A stretch of DNA of 64,000 nucleotides from Neobacillus nitrireducens (GCF_030915405.1 NZ_CP133262.1:3224001-3288000); one strand, 5' to 3'. Shown: positions 46,177 to 55,501, counted from the stretch's first letter. The notes: generated from the letters alone by a model not told the origin. Program-made: numbers and translations.

Positions 46177-46414
46177 TTTGCCTAAAAAATAATAAGGTTT
46201 CTTAGTAATTTGAATGATTGATTTATTTGTAAGACAATTATACAATAAAAATGTAAACGGTTACTAGAAATGATATAAAGTTTAAAATATAGTTGATTTA
46301 TTGTAATAAAGCGGTCACATAAGCTATCTTGACAATTTTAAACTCTTATAAAACCATAATCCTCTTGTTCATTTGCCTAAAAAATTATAGATATACTTTA
46401 GCAAACTGAATGAA
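46177..46414. promoter_or_regulatory. two-copy candidate operator between cdaR-like gene and glucarate genes
   Basis: TTTGCCTAAAAAAT occurs at 46177-46190 and again at 46372-46385. Each copy continues into a similar pattern: CTTAG then TTGAATGA after the first, CTTTAG then CTGAATGA after the second. One copy is near the regulator start and the other is in the upstream region of the catabolic genes. They are good candidates for the diacid regulator's binding sites. The whole gap is 575 bases (46130-46704). A TTGACA lies at 46329-46334 without a good -10 partner. Confidence 0.5.
46252..46265 (+). promoter_or_regulatory. catabolite-responsive element (cre) 1
   Basis: TGTAAACGGTTACT matches the CcpA cre consensus TGWAANCGNTNWCA at 13 of 14 positions. 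It would impose glucose repression on the glucarate cluster. Confidence 0.65.
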
Positions 46415-46425
46415 GATATTTACAC

Positions 46426-46439
46426 CGAAGCCGTTTACA
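46426..46439 (-). promoter_or_regulatory. catabolite-responsive element (cre) 2
   Basis: On the minus strand TGTAAACGGCTTCG matches the cre consensus at 12 of 14 positions. It lies about 270 bases before the first catabolic gene. Confidence 0.5.
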
Positions 46440-46704
46440 ATAGACATGTGAAGAAATTCACAAATAAACACAACGTCTATTAATCTTTAAATGTACTCCA
46501 TTATCACATGTCTATTATTTGTAACAACTTTCGCATTAGTGTTCACTCCAAGTGGTTATTATTAGATTACTAAGTTAAAAAAAGTGCTAATCAAAATAAT
46601 AACCTTTTCCAAAAGTAAACTATGTGAATCAGTTCACAAATTTGATGAACTTGTTGGAGTTTCAGGAATTTTTTAAAATTGAAGAGCAAGGAGGAGTTAA
46701 ATCA

Positions 46705-47601
46705 ATGTTTAAGCCAAAAGGGGTCATACCCGCATTAGTCACACCTTTAGATCAAAATGGTAACTTGATGGAAGATGCTTTAAGAAAAGTAATTGATTAC
46801 ACAATTGCAGGCGGTGTTCATGGTTTATTCATTCTAGGGAGCAGTGGTGAAATTTACGGGTTAACACCAGAGCAAAAGCGCCGGGTTGTAGAAGTCACAG
46901 TTGATCATACAGCTGGCAGAGTTCCCATTTATTGTGGAGCCAGTGAGATTACGACGAGAGACTGTATCCAAACTGCTCAAATGGTTGAAGAAATTGGCGG
47001 TGTATCAGCACTATCTGTCCTTACACCATACTTTATGTCACCAACTCAAACGGAGTTAGCTGAGCACTTTAAAGCCATTGCCAAGTCAACAAACCTTCCC
47101 GTTATTCTGTATGGGAATGAAGCACGTACCCAAGTGAAAATTGATGTGAAGACGTGTGAAGAACTTAGTAAGGTTGACAACATAATTGGAATTAAAGACT
47201 CGAGCGGTGATATGACGAAAACAGCTGAGTACTTACGAGTAACTCCTCGTGAATCTTTTTCCGTATTACTCGGACGCGACACGCTCATTTATGCAGGTTT
47301 ATGTCATGGTGCCACTGGTGCGATTGCAAGTACAGGAAATATTGCTCCTAAACTAGTAGCAGATATTTACAATACATTTGTGGCTGGCGACTATCAAAAA
47401 TCACTAGAATTGCAGTTTAAACTTGCTCCATTACGCTTAGCTGTGGACAAAGCAACATTCCCTGTCGTATTAAAAGAAGGTTTAAGAATGGTAGGAATTG
47501 ATGTGGGTTATTCATTTGCGCCTGCAGCAGAGATGAATCCAGAAAGCAAAACAATCTTAGAAAATGTTTTAAAAGATTTAGAACTCTACCAAATTTATTA
47601 A
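46705..47601 (+). CDS. DapA-family lyase of the glucarate pathway (5-keto-4-deoxyglucarate aldolase or dehydratase)
   Basis: A 298-residue class I TIM-barrel lyase of the DapA/NAL superfamily. Motifs are LGSSGEIYGLT (GxxGE), the Tyr in VILYGNEA and the Schiff-base Lys in IIGIKDSSGDM. The frame is open 81 bases further upstream, but AAGGAGGAG at 46688-46696 sets the ATG at 46705. In B. subtilis the equivalent enzyme dehydrates the GudD product to alpha-ketoglutarate semialdehyde. Here no semialdehyde dehydrogenase is present but GarR and GarK are, so a retro-aldol reaction giving pyruvate and tartronate semialdehyde is inferred. Confidence 0.85.
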   Translation: MFKPKGVIPALVTPLDQNGNLMEDALRKVIDYTIAGGVHGLFILGSSGEIYGLTPEQKRRVVEVTVDHTAGRVPIYCGASEITTRDCIQTAQMVEEIGGVSALSVLTPYFMSPTQTELAEHFKAIAKSTNLPVILYGNEARTQVKIDVKTCEELSKVDNIIGIKDSSGDMTKTAEYLRVTPRESFSVLLGRDTLIYAGLCHGATGAIASTGNIAPKLVADIYNTFVAGDYQKSLELQFKLAPLRLAVDKATFPVVLKEGLRMVGIDVGYSFAPAAEMNPESKTILENVLKDLELYQIY

Positions 47602-47626
47602 TTTCCTAAGGGAAGGAAGAAATAAC

Positions 47627-48952
47627 ATGCCATTATTGTATGTTGCCTTAGCAGTTGTCCTTTTACTAGTTTTAATGATTCCGCTAAAAATGAACGGGTT
47701 CATAGCCCTTCTCTTGACTTCTATATTTGTCGGTCTCCTCGTGGGAATGCCATTGGATCAAATTTGGGAAACCATTGGTGATGGCCTTGGAGGCCAACTG
47801 GGCGGCACGGCCCTTATTGTTGGTATCGGTGCTATGCTTGGAACCGTTATGGCTGATGCGGGAGCCGCACAACGTATTGCTACTAGTTTAGTAGATAAGA
47901 TGGGAATTAAACGTATTCAAATTTCTATATTAATTGCTGCATTTGTTCTTGGTATAACAATGTTCTTTGAAGTAGCGTTTGTCTTATTAATTCCACTAGT
48001 ATTTGTTATTGCACGTCAAACAAAATTAAATCTATTATGGGTTGCTATTCCAATGTCAGTTGGATTGTCAACCTGTCATAGTTTTCTTCCGCCACACCCT
48101 GGACCAGCAGCAGTTGCTGATGTCTTCCATGCTGACATGGGATTAACTCTTTTATACGGTTTAATTATTGCAATACCTGCGGCTACTTTTATCGCACTTA
48201 CATGGACTAGATTGCCATTTATTAAAAAAATTAATCCAGCCATCCCTGAAGGGATTATTACAAACAAAACGTTTAAAGAGGAAGAAATGCCATCCTTTGG
48301 ATCAAGTATTTTCGTTGCTCTTATTCCAGTAATCCTTATGGCAATTGATGCTTTCTCAACTATATTTTTACCAGAAGGTAACGGATTTAGGCACGCAATG
48401 GATTTCTTCGGTTCATCAGAAATGGCACTATTAATCGCTCTCTTAATCTCTATGTGGCTGCTTGGACCAAAAATTGGTCGTCCATTAAAAGATGTTATGC
48501 AGTCTTGTTCCAATGCAGTTAAGCCAATGGCCATGATCATTTTGGTTATTGGCGCAGGCGGCGCATTTAAGCAAGTACTTGTTGATGGTGGGATTGCCGA
48601 TTATATCAAAGATATCACAGGTGGTTGGAACATGTCTCCAATCGTGCTTGCTTGGATCATTGCTGCTCTCTTACGTATTGCTCTTGGTTCAGCAACTGTT
48701 GCCGTTATGACTGCTTCTGGAGTAGTACTTCCTATTGCACAAGCTTCAGGAATTAGCATGGAATTAATGACACTTGCCGTTACATGCGGAAGTATTGCTT
48801 TCTCTCACGTAACTGACCCAGGCTTCTGGATGTTTAAGGAATACCTTAATTTATCCGTCCCTGAAGCAATAAAAATAAGAACAACTTATACAACTGCACT
48901 TGCCATCATTGGTTTGATTGGTGTCTTACTTCTTAATATGGTGATTGGATAA
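47627..48952 (+). CDS. GntP-family permease
   Basis: A 441-residue proton-coupled carboxylate permease of the GntP family with about 12 to 14 membrane helices. Family stretches are DGLGGQLGGTALIVGIGAMLG-like (residues 49-68 area), HSFLPPHPGPAAVADVFHADMG and SVAVMTASG-like TVAVMTASGVVLP, with TDPGFWMFKEY near the end. In this cluster the likely substrate is glucarate or a related hexarate or gluconate-like acid. It follows the lyase by 25 bases. Confidence 0.9.
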   Translation: MPLLYVALAVVLLLVLMIPLKMNGFIALLLTSIFVGLLVGMPLDQIWETIGDGLGGQLGGTALIVGIGAMLGTVMADAGAAQRIATSLVDKMGIKRIQISILIAAFVLGITMFFEVAFVLLIPLVFVIARQTKLNLLWVAIPMSVGLSTCHSFLPPHPGPAAVADVFHADMGLTLLYGLIIAIPAATFIALTWTRLPFIKKINPAIPEGIITNKTFKEEEMPSFGSSIFVALIPVILMAIDAFSTIFLPEGNGFRHAMDFFGSSEMALLIALLISMWLLGPKIGRPLKDVMQSCSNAVKPMAMIILVIGAGGAFKQVLVDGGIADYIKDITGGWNMSPIVLAWIIAALLRIALGSATVAVMTASGVVLPIAQASGISMELMTLAVTCGSIAFSHVTDPGFWMFKEYLNLSVPEAIKIRTTYTTALAIIGLIGVLLLNMVIG

Positions 48953-49098
48953 TTACTTTCTTTTGAGTCAATCGGGCGGTAAACGATCAATCCCCCCACC
49001 CATTTAGATGGGGTTTGCTGCCTGGTTTTAAAATTTCTAAATAAGAAGTACAAACTTGTACCTCTTTTAATAAAAAAATTTGTAGGAGTGAAGTAGAA

Positions 49099-49986
49099 AT
49101 GAAGAAAATTGGATTTATTGGACTAGGAATTATGGGGAAGCCTATGAGCAAAAACTTGATCAAAGCTGGTTACCAGTTAATCGTTAGTGACTTTAATAAA
49201 GAGGCTGTAAACGAACTTGAACAATTAGGTGCAGAAGTAGCAACAACTCCAAAAGCAATTGCTGAAAAAGCAGATATCGTGATTACTATGCTTCCAAACT
49301 CTCCAAACGTAAAAGCTGTTGCTTTAGGAGAAAACGGACTAATCGAAGGTGCACGTGAAGGATTAATCTATATTGACATGAGTTCCATCGCACCGGCTGC
49401 TTCTCAAGAAGTCTATCGAGCATTAATCGAAAAGGGCGTGGACATGTTAGACGCTCCTGTCAGCGGAGGCGAGCCAAAGGCAATTGATGGGACGATTTCT
49501 GTTATGGTTGGCGGTAAGAAAGAAGTTTTTGAAGAAGTGCAAGAGGTTTTAGCGGCCATGGCTGGATCGGTTGTCCATGTGGGTGAAATTGGTGCTGGTA
49601 ACGTAACAAAGCTTGCAAACCAAGTCATCGTTGCTTTAAACATTGCAGCTGTCTCTGAAGCATTTGTACTAGCTCAAAAAGCTGGAGTAAATCCAGAAGC
49701 TGTCTATCAAGCCATCCGCGGCGGTCTAGCTGGAAGTACGGTACTAGATGCAAAAGCACCAATGATGTTAGACCGTAACTTCAACCCAGGTTTCCGTATC
49801 AATTTACACATTAAAGACTTATCAAATGCGATGGAAACTAGCCACGAGTTTGGCGCTCCAGCTCCATTAACTGCAGCTGTTTTAGAAATGATGTATGCCT
49901 TAAAGGTGGATGGTCATGAGTTCGATGACCACAGCAGTCTATTAAAATACTATGAAAAATTAGCGAATGTAGAAATTTCAAGATAA
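49099..49986 (+). CDS. garR: tartronate semialdehyde reductase (2-hydroxy-3-oxopropionate reductase)
   Basis: A 295-residue beta-hydroxyacid dehydrogenase that reduces tartronate semialdehyde to glycerate with NAD(P)H. The N-terminal Rossmann motif is GFIGLGIMGKPMSKNLIKAG (about 4-23), the substrate loop is DAPVSGGEPKA, and the catalytic Lys is in GAGNVTKLANQ. Neighbours in the glucarate pathway support GarR over other family members. AGGAGTGAAG precedes the ATG. Confidence 0.92.
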   Translation: MKKIGFIGLGIMGKPMSKNLIKAGYQLIVSDFNKEAVNELEQLGAEVATTPKAIAEKADIVITMLPNSPNVKAVALGENGLIEGAREGLIYIDMSSIAPAASQEVYRALIEKGVDMLDAPVSGGEPKAIDGTISVMVGGKKEVFEEVQEVLAAMAGSVVHVGEIGAGNVTKLANQVIVALNIAAVSEAFVLAQKAGVNPEAVYQAIRGGLAGSTVLDAKAPMMLDRNFNPGFRINLHIKDLSNAMETSHEFGAPAPLTAAVLEMMYALKVDGHEFDDHSSLLKYYEKLANVEISR

Positions 49987-50007
49987 TTCATATTAAAAAA
50001 ATACTAT

Positions 50008-50048
50008 AGAGAACGTGGCATGGACGAATTCTGCGTTCTCTCTTTTTA
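50008..50048 (+). terminator. terminator after garR
   Basis: AGAGAACG pairs with CGTTCTCT around a 17-base loop, followed by CTTTTT. Confidence 0.8.
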
Positions 50049-50055
50049 AAAACGA

Positions 50056-50115
50056 GGCTGTGTTAAATTTATTTGTTGATTTTAGCTGCAATCAACAGAT
50101 AAGTTTAACACAGCC
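50056..50115. repeat. 60-base imperfect palindrome between garR and gudD
   Basis: GGCTGTGTTAAA at 50056-50067 is the complement of TTTAACACAGCC at 50104-50115. The inner arms TGTTGATT and AATCAACA also pair, leaving a loop TTAGCTGC. It follows the garR terminator directly, so a second terminator is not needed. The outer sequence resembles insertion-sequence end repeats. It may be a non-autonomous element remnant or an mRNA processing hairpin. Confidence 0.75.
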
Positions 50116-50148
50116 AAAAACTAAATCATTTGGATTGGAGATATCCCC

Positions 50149-51501
50149 ATGAAAACAGTTGAGAAAGTGATAAATGCTACTCCGGTTGTTACAGAAATGG
50201 AAGTATATCCTGTTGCCGGCCGTGACAGTATGTTATTAAATCTTAGCGGCGCACACGGTGCCTATTTTACTAGAAACATTGTGATTTTAAAGGATAGCAA
50301 TGGTAATGTCGGTGTTGGTGAAGTACCAGGCGGCGAAAGCATCCGTAAAACGCTTGAAGATGCAAGAGCCATTGTAGTCGGCTCATCAATCGGTAACTAT
50401 AACAATATCTTAAATGAAGTAAGAAAAGAATTTGTTGGTCGTGATTCAGCTGGCCGCGGTCTACAAACATTTGACTTACGAATCACGATTCACGCCGTTA
50501 CTGCGATTGAGGCTGCCCTGCTTGATCTATTAGGAAAGCATTTAAATGTTCCTGTTGCTGCTCTTCTGGGTGAAGGCCAGCAGCGTGATAAAGTAAAAAC
50601 ACTTGGATACTTGTTCTATATTGGCGACCGTAATCGGACGGATTTACCTTATTACGGCCATCCGGATTCTGAAGTGGAATGGTACCGAATCCGCCATGAA
50701 GAAGCGTTAACTCCTGAAGCAGTTGTACGTCTAGCAGAGGCATCCCAAGCACTTTATGGCTTTAAAGATTTTAAGCTAAAAGGCGGCGTTTTGGAAGGGA
50801 AAGAAGAAATCAAAGCGATTAAAGCACTAAAAGAAAGATTCCCTGATGCTAGAATCACCCTTGATCCAAATGGTGCTTGGTCATTAAAAGAAGCGGTTGA
50901 GCTTTGTAAGGATATGCATGGCATTCTAACCTATGCTGAGGATCCATGCGGTGCAGAAAATGGCTACTCAGGCCGTGAAGTCATGGCGGAGTTCAGGAGA
51001 CAAACAGGTCTTCCAACAGCAACGAATATGATCGCGACAGACTGGCGTCAAATGGGCCACACGATTTCACTGCAATCAGTTGATATTCCGCTTGCTGACC
51101 CGCACTTCTGGACGATGCAAGGTTCTGTGCGTGTAGCACAAATGTGTAATGATTGGGGACTAACTTGGGGGTCTCACTCTAATAACCACTTTGATATCTC
51201 ACTTGCGATGTTTACTCATGTGGCTGCGGCAGCTCCTGGTGAAATTACAGCAATCGATACACACTGGATTTGGCAGGAAGGAATTGAGCGTTTAACGAAG
51301 GATCCATTCCAAATCGTGGATGGGCACTTAGCGATTCCTGATAAGCCAGGTTTAGGTGTTGAAGTAGATATGGACCAAATCTTGAAGGCGCATGAAGTAT
51401 ACAATAATATGGGACTTAACTCTCGTGATGACTCAGTCGGTATGCAGTTCTACATCCCTGGCTGGAAATTTGATAACAAGCGTCCTTGCCTTGTTCGTTA
51501 A
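50149..51501 (+). CDS. gudD: glucarate dehydratase
   Basis: Enolase-superfamily enzyme converting D-glucarate (and idarate) to 5-keto-4-deoxyglucarate. The 450 residues carry the Lys motif FKLKGGV, metal ligands in [18 protein letters not shown] and TNMIATDW, and the catalytic His in [10 protein letters not shown]. The length is that of GudD. GGAGATAT precedes the ATG. It sits between garR and garK, completing the pathway. Confidence 0.96.
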   Translation: MKTVEKVINATPVVTEMEVYPVAGRDSMLLNLSGAHGAYFTRNIVILKDSNGNVGVGEVPGGESIRKTLEDARAIVVGSSIGNYNNILNEVRKEFVGRDSAGRGLQTFDLRITIHAVTAIEAALLDLLGKHLNVPVAALLGEGQQRDKVKTLGYLFYIGDRNRTDLPYYGHPDSEVEWYRIRHEEALTPEAVVRLAEASQALYGFKDFKLKGGVLEGKEEIKAIKALKERFPDARITLDPNGAWSLKEAVELCKDMHGILTYAEDPCGAENGYSGREVMAEFRRQTGLPTATNMIATDWRQMGHTISLQSVDIPLADPHFWTMQGSVRVAQMCNDWGLTWGSHSNNHFDISLAMFTHVAAAAPGEITAIDTHWIWQEGIERLTKDPFQIVDGHLAIPDKPGLGVEVDMDQILKAHEVYNNMGLNSRDDSVGMQFYIPGWKFDNKRPCLVR

Positions 51502-51507
51502 AAATTT

Positions 51508-51540
51508 AAGGGTGGCTTGAATAGTCACCCTTCTCTTTTC
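51508..51540 (+). terminator. terminator after gudD
   Basis: AAGGGTG pairs with CACCCTT around 11 bases, followed by CTCTTTTC. garK may be fed by readthrough, as its start is only 40 bases on. Confidence 0.75.
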
Positions 51541-51579
51541 AAAAATATAAAACTTATAAAACGTAAAGGACAGATTGTT

Positions 51580-52707
51580 ATGAAGTTTGTACTAGCTCCC
51601 GATTCATTTAAGGAAAGTATGACGGCAAAGAAAGCTGCCCTTGCAATGGAAAAAGGGATAAAAGCAGTATTTCCTCATTCGGAATGTGTGATCGTTCCCA
51701 TGGCTGACGGCGGAGAAGGAACAGTAGATTCTCTCGTGAGTATGACGAACGGAGAAATCATAAAGACAGAAGTCATTGGTCCATTAGGAGAAAAAGTAAT
51801 TGCGGAATATGGCCTTTTGGGCGAAGGGCAAACGGCTGTGATTGAGATGGCCAGTGCAAGTGGTCTTGAATTAATCAAACCAAAAGAAAGAAACCCGTTA
51901 CTGACAACAACCTATGGAACGGGTCAATTAATCAAACATGCTTTAGACAAAGGTGTAAGGCGGTTCCTGATTGGAATTGGCGGAAGTGCCACCAATGATG
52001 GTGGAGCAGGAATGCTGCAGGCACTGGGAGTTTCATTTAAGGATCAAGATGGAAATGAACTGCCGTTTGGCGGTGGAACGTTACATCGATTACATTCCAT
52101 TGACATGAGCGGATTAGATGAACGGATTAAAACCGTGCAAATGGATGTTGCCTGTGATGTCACCAATCCATTAATTGGCGACAATGGAGCATCAGCTATT
52201 TTTGGCCCCCAAAAAGGAGCAACCCCGGAAATGGTAAGAATTCTTGACCAAAATTTAGCACATTTTGCTGATGTGATTAAAAAACTATTAGGTGAAGATA
52301 TTGCCCATTTGGATGGTGCTGGAGCCGCAGGCGGGCTTGGTGCGGGGCTATTGGCTTTTTTAAATGCCCAGCTTAAAAAAGGAATTGATCTAGTCATTGA
52401 GTATACCGGCCTCGAGGAGCAAGTCAAGGGAGCAGACTACGTTTTTACAGGAGAAGGCAGCATTGATGGCCAGACTTTGTTTGGTAAAACACCTTATGGC
52501 GTTGCTGCGATCGCTGAAAAATATTCTGTTCCAGTGATCGCGTTTGCTGGTCGAATTGGCAATGGAGTCGAGTCCCTGTATGACAACGGATTTACTGCCA
52601 TTATTGGGATCTTAAAAGGAGTGACCACATTAGAGGAAGCACTCGAATGCGGGGAAGAAAATTTAGCTTTTGCGGCAGAAAATGTATGCCGTGTATTGAA
52701 AATATAG
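51580..52707 (+). CDS. garK: glycerate kinase
   Basis: Phosphorylates glycerate to 2-phosphoglycerate (or 3-phosphoglycerate), feeding glycolysis. The 375 residues start MKFVLAPDSFKESMTAKKAA and contain MADGGEGTVDSLV (about 47-59), GIGGSATNDGGAGMLQALG and TGEGSIDGQTLFGKTPYGVA, all GarK/GlxK hallmarks. The frame is open 63 bases upstream, but AAAGGA nine bases before the ATG fixes 51580. Confidence 0.95.
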   Translation: MKFVLAPDSFKESMTAKKAALAMEKGIKAVFPHSECVIVPMADGGEGTVDSLVSMTNGEIIKTEVIGPLGEKVIAEYGLLGEGQTAVIEMASASGLELIKPKERNPLLTTTYGTGQLIKHALDKGVRRFLIGIGGSATNDGGAGMLQALGVSFKDQDGNELPFGGGTLHRLHSIDMSGLDERIKTVQMDVACDVTNPLIGDNGASAIFGPQKGATPEMVRILDQNLAHFADVIKKLLGEDIAHLDGAGAAGGLGAGLLAFLNAQLKKGIDLVIEYTGLEEQVKGADYVFTGEGSIDGQTLFGKTPYGVAAIAEKYSVPVIAFAGRIGNGVESLYDNGFTAIIGILKGVTTLEEALECGEENLAFAAENVCRVLKI

Positions 52708-52712
52708 TAAAC

Positions 52713-52744
52713 CGAACGCTGCTAATATATGGCAGCGTTTTTTG
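52713..52744 (+). terminator. terminator after garK
   Basis: AACGCTGC pairs exactly with GCAGCGTT around nine bases, followed by TTTTTG. Confidence 0.85.
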
Positions 52745-52816
52745 TAATCGCTGGTGAAAAGAGATATAAATAGATTATAATAGGCTTACAAAATTGGTTA
52801 TACAAGGGGCCTAACG

Positions 52817-53518
52817 ATGGACGAAACTCCTAAAAAAATAAAAGTTGATTCAGTACACCGCAATACTTTATCTAAGCAGGTAGTCGAAAATATTATCCAA
52901 CTATTGGTTAGTGGTCAAATGAAGCCGGGCGAGAAACTTCCTACAGAAATGGAACTAATGGAAATACTTAATGTCAGCCGCCCTGTGTTACGGGAGGCAC
53001 TTAGTTCTCTTGAATCATTGGGTGTTATTAACCGAAAAACACGGGAAGGTACATTTTTTAATAATAAAATTAGCAGTCATCCCTTCTCTATTATGCTATC
53101 CTTAGCGCATGATAATCTGCAGGCAATGTTAGAAGCCCGAATGGCCTTGGAATTGGGATTAATAACGATAGCTGCTGAAAAAATCAGCGACGATGAGCTT
53201 AAACGATTAAAAGGGACGATTGAAGCCATTGCCAACAACAAAGAGGGTAACTATGGGGAAGCAGACATTGAATTTCACCGGACTATTGCCTTAAGTGCGA
53301 ATAATCCAATTGTGGAGGGAATGATTGATACATTAATTGTTACCCACGTCAAAACCAATAGTGAAATAAAAATTCGCGAACCAGAACGAACCATTCAACA
53401 TCACCTGGCTATTTATCAAGCATTGGAAAAAAGAGATCCTTTTGAGGCTTTTCACCAAATGTTTTTACATCTTGACTATGTTCGTCATAAGTTGTTAAAA
53501 GACTCTGGAAGCAAATGA
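52817..53518 (+). CDS. FadR/GntR-family transcriptional regulator
   Basis: A 233-residue regulator. The N-terminal winged helix has PGEKLPTEMELMEILNVSRPVLREALSSLESLGVI (about 37-71). The C-terminal FCD effector domain has the metal-type residues in EADIEFHRTIALSANN and TIQHHLAIYQALEKRD. It follows garK after a terminator. It may control the glucarate genes as a second regulator, or the following permease; the sequence does not decide. Confidence 0.88.
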   Translation: MDETPKKIKVDSVHRNTLSKQVVENIIQLLVSGQMKPGEKLPTEMELMEILNVSRPVLREALSSLESLGVINRKTREGTFFNNKISSHPFSIMLSLAHDNLQAMLEARMALELGLITIAAEKISDDELKRLKGTIEAIANNKEGNYGEADIEFHRTIALSANNPIVEGMIDTLIVTHVKTNSEIKIREPERTIQHHLAIYQALEKRDPFEAFHQMFLHLDYVRHKLLKDSGSK

Positions 53519-53608
53519 CTCCCCATGAGTTAAAAGGGATGACTCCATACGGATACAAGAAAAAAATAGGTAACTGCACTAAGAAAAGCAGCATAAGAAT
53601 GAAGTACA

Positions 53609-53633
53609 GAGGGGCGCATCAGCGTCCCTTTTT
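53609..53633 (+). terminator. terminator after the FadR-type regulator; surrounding gap
   Basis: AGGGGCGC pairs with GCGTCCCT around ATCA, followed by TTTTT. The whole gap is 348 bases (53519-53866). It also contains a short minus-strand reading frame and, near 53830, the AT-rich upstream region of the permease gene. Confidence 0.8.
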
Positions 53634-53652
53634 AAGTTACTACTTTTATAAA

Positions 53653-53781
53653 TCAGTAATTAATATATAGGATGCTTTGTCCCCACTCTTCAAAGCGCTT
53701 ATCCTCCCAAGTCAGGATTGGACCGCTGCCATAATTTGTATCAACCTTACCGGGATACAATAGGCTATTTATTTCCTCCAT
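53653..53781 (-). pseudogene. short minus-strand ORF, possible C-terminal gene remnant
   Basis: A 42-residue frame with protein-like composition: it starts MEEINSLLYPGKVDTNYGSG and continues TWEDKRFEEWGQSIL. The parent family is not recognised. There is a stop six codons before the ATG and only a weak ribosome site, so this is either a tiny gene or the tail of a deleted one. It points against its neighbours. Confidence 0.3.
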
Positions 53782-53866
53782 CTCTTCCAGCCCAAATATT
53801 TATATAGAATAAATATAAGGTCATACTAAGGAAGGACGATGATGACAAATTAAGGGGAGAAAATAG

Positions 53867-55393
53867 ATGGCGTCAAACACAAAGATAACCAAAAATTTGA
53901 CTTTAATATCCCTTGTATTAATGATTTTTACTTCTGTTTATGGATTTAACAACATTCCACGATCATTTTATAAGATGGGTTATGCTGCTATTCCTTGGTA
54001 CATTTTTTCAGCGATCACCTTCTTTGTCCCTTTTGCATTAATGGTAGCTGAATTTGGTTCCGCCTTTAAAGACGAAAAAGGTGGCATCTATTCATGGATG
54101 GAGAAATCCATCGGCTCGAAATTTGCATTTATAGGAACGTTCATGTGGTATTTTTCTTATATAACTTGGATGGTTAATGTGGCATCTGGTATGTGGGTTC
54201 CGGTGTCAAATGCGATTTTTGGAGAAGATACAACGCAAAACTGGACTTTAGTTAATCTCCGAGGTCCTCAGGTACTAGGCGTTTTAGGAATTGTTTGGAT
54301 TCTTGCTGTAACCTATACATCAACCAAGGGTCTGGATAAAATTAAGAAAGTCACTAATTTGGGTGGTTCTGCCGTCTTGTTATTGAATGTATTTCTTTGG
54401 GTTGGTGCAATCGCAGTTCTTATCGGTAATCAAGGACAATTAGCACAGCCGATTTCAGGGATACATTCATTTACTCAAACACCTAATCCAATATATGCAG
54501 GAGATATTATCGCTTCATTAGCATTTGTAGTCTATGCTTTATTCGCTTATGGTGGACTTGAAGCAGTAGGCGGGTTAGTGGACCAAACGGAAAATCCGGA
54601 AAAAACGTTTCCGAAAGGAATTCTTTTATCTGCCACTATCATCTCTGTAGGCTATTCATTAGGAATACTGTTAATTGGTGTATTCACAAACTGGGCAGAT
54701 GTAATGGGGATTGAAAATGTTAACCTGGGGAATGCAAGTTATATCGTAATGGCCAATTTAGGCTATTCACTTGGAACAGCTTTTGGTGCTAGCCATGCTG
54801 CAGCTACGGCTCTGGGCTTTGGGGTTGCAAGATTTGTCGGACTTTCCATGTTCCTAGCATTGTCCGGTGCGTTCTTTACCTTAATGTTTGCACCGCTTAA
54901 GCAGCTAATTGAAGGAACACCTAAGGGATTATGGCCTGGAAAAGTCGGTGAAACAAAGAATGGAATACCTATTAATGCTATGTGGATTCAAGCTGCGATT
55001 GTTTGTTTAATGATTGCACTCATCGCTTTCGGAGGAAGCACAATGGCTGCATTTTTTAACATATTAGTGTCGATGACTAACGTGGCTATGACGATCCCCT
55101 ATGTATTTATTGCACTTGCCTTCCCTTATTTTAAGAAAAAGGTGGAAATCAATAAGCCGTTTATCATATTTAAAACGCAAGGAAGTGCAAATTTCTGGTC
55201 AATAATCGTCGTTCTAACCGTTGGACTTGCAAATTTCTTTAGTATCATGCAGCCAGCTTTAGAAGGAGATATGCAAACAACCATTTGGAGCGTAGCAGGA
55301 CCCGTTATTTTCTCAGTTGTTGCATGGCTAATGTATAGCAAATATGAAAAAGTGCATCAACTAGGAAAGCAGAAACAAAAACAAATAAGTTAG
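53867..55393 (+). CDS. APC-family amino-acid permease (YjeM-like)
   Basis: A 508-residue permease resembling the glutamate/GABA transporter subgroup, YjeM. The first helix is LTLISLVLMIFTSVYGFNNIPRSFYKMG (about 11-38), followed by EFGSAFKDEKGGIYSWMEK. About 12 helices are present. The conserved mid-protein motif is LFAYGGLEAVGGLVDQTENPEKTFPKG. Substrate not determined. The next gene, an M20 amidohydrolase, would fit an uptake-then-hydrolysis pairing with acylated amino acids, an inference only. Confidence 0.88.
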   Translation: MASNTKITKNLTLISLVLMIFTSVYGFNNIPRSFYKMGYAAIPWYIFSAITFFVPFALMVAEFGSAFKDEKGGIYSWMEKSIGSKFAFIGTFMWYFSYITWMVNVASGMWVPVSNAIFGEDTTQNWTLVNLRGPQVLGVLGIVWILAVTYTSTKGLDKIKKVTNLGGSAVLLLNVFLWVGAIAVLIGNQGQLAQPISGIHSFTQTPNPIYAGDIIASLAFVVYALFAYGGLEAVGGLVDQTENPEKTFPKGILLSATIISVGYSLGILLIGVFTNWADVMGIENVNLGNASYIVMANLGYSLGTAFGASHAAATALGFGVARFVGLSMFLALSGAFFTLMFAPLKQLIEGTPKGLWPGKVGETKNGIPINAMWIQAAIVCLMIALIAFGGSTMAAFFNILVSMTNVAMTIPYVFIALAFPYFKKKVEINKPFIIFKTQGSANFWSIIVVLTVGLANFFSIMQPALEGDMQTTIWSVAGPVIFSVVAWLMYSKYEKVHQLGKQKQKQIS

Positions 55394-55413
55394 AAACAAT
55401 TACTAGTGGATTT

Positions 55414-55457
55414 GGCTCTAATTCCTCATTTTGAGGAGGAATTAGGGCTCTTTTTTT
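55414..55457 (+). terminator. terminator after the YjeM-like permease gene
   Basis: CTAATTCCTC pairs exactly with GAGGAATTAG around eight bases. The flanks GGCTCTA... and ...GGGCTC extend it, and seven T follow. Confidence 0.85.
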
Positions 55458-55501
55458 AAAACTATCCCTTTTGTACTTATATTTCTAATTAGGAGGCTAT
55501 T

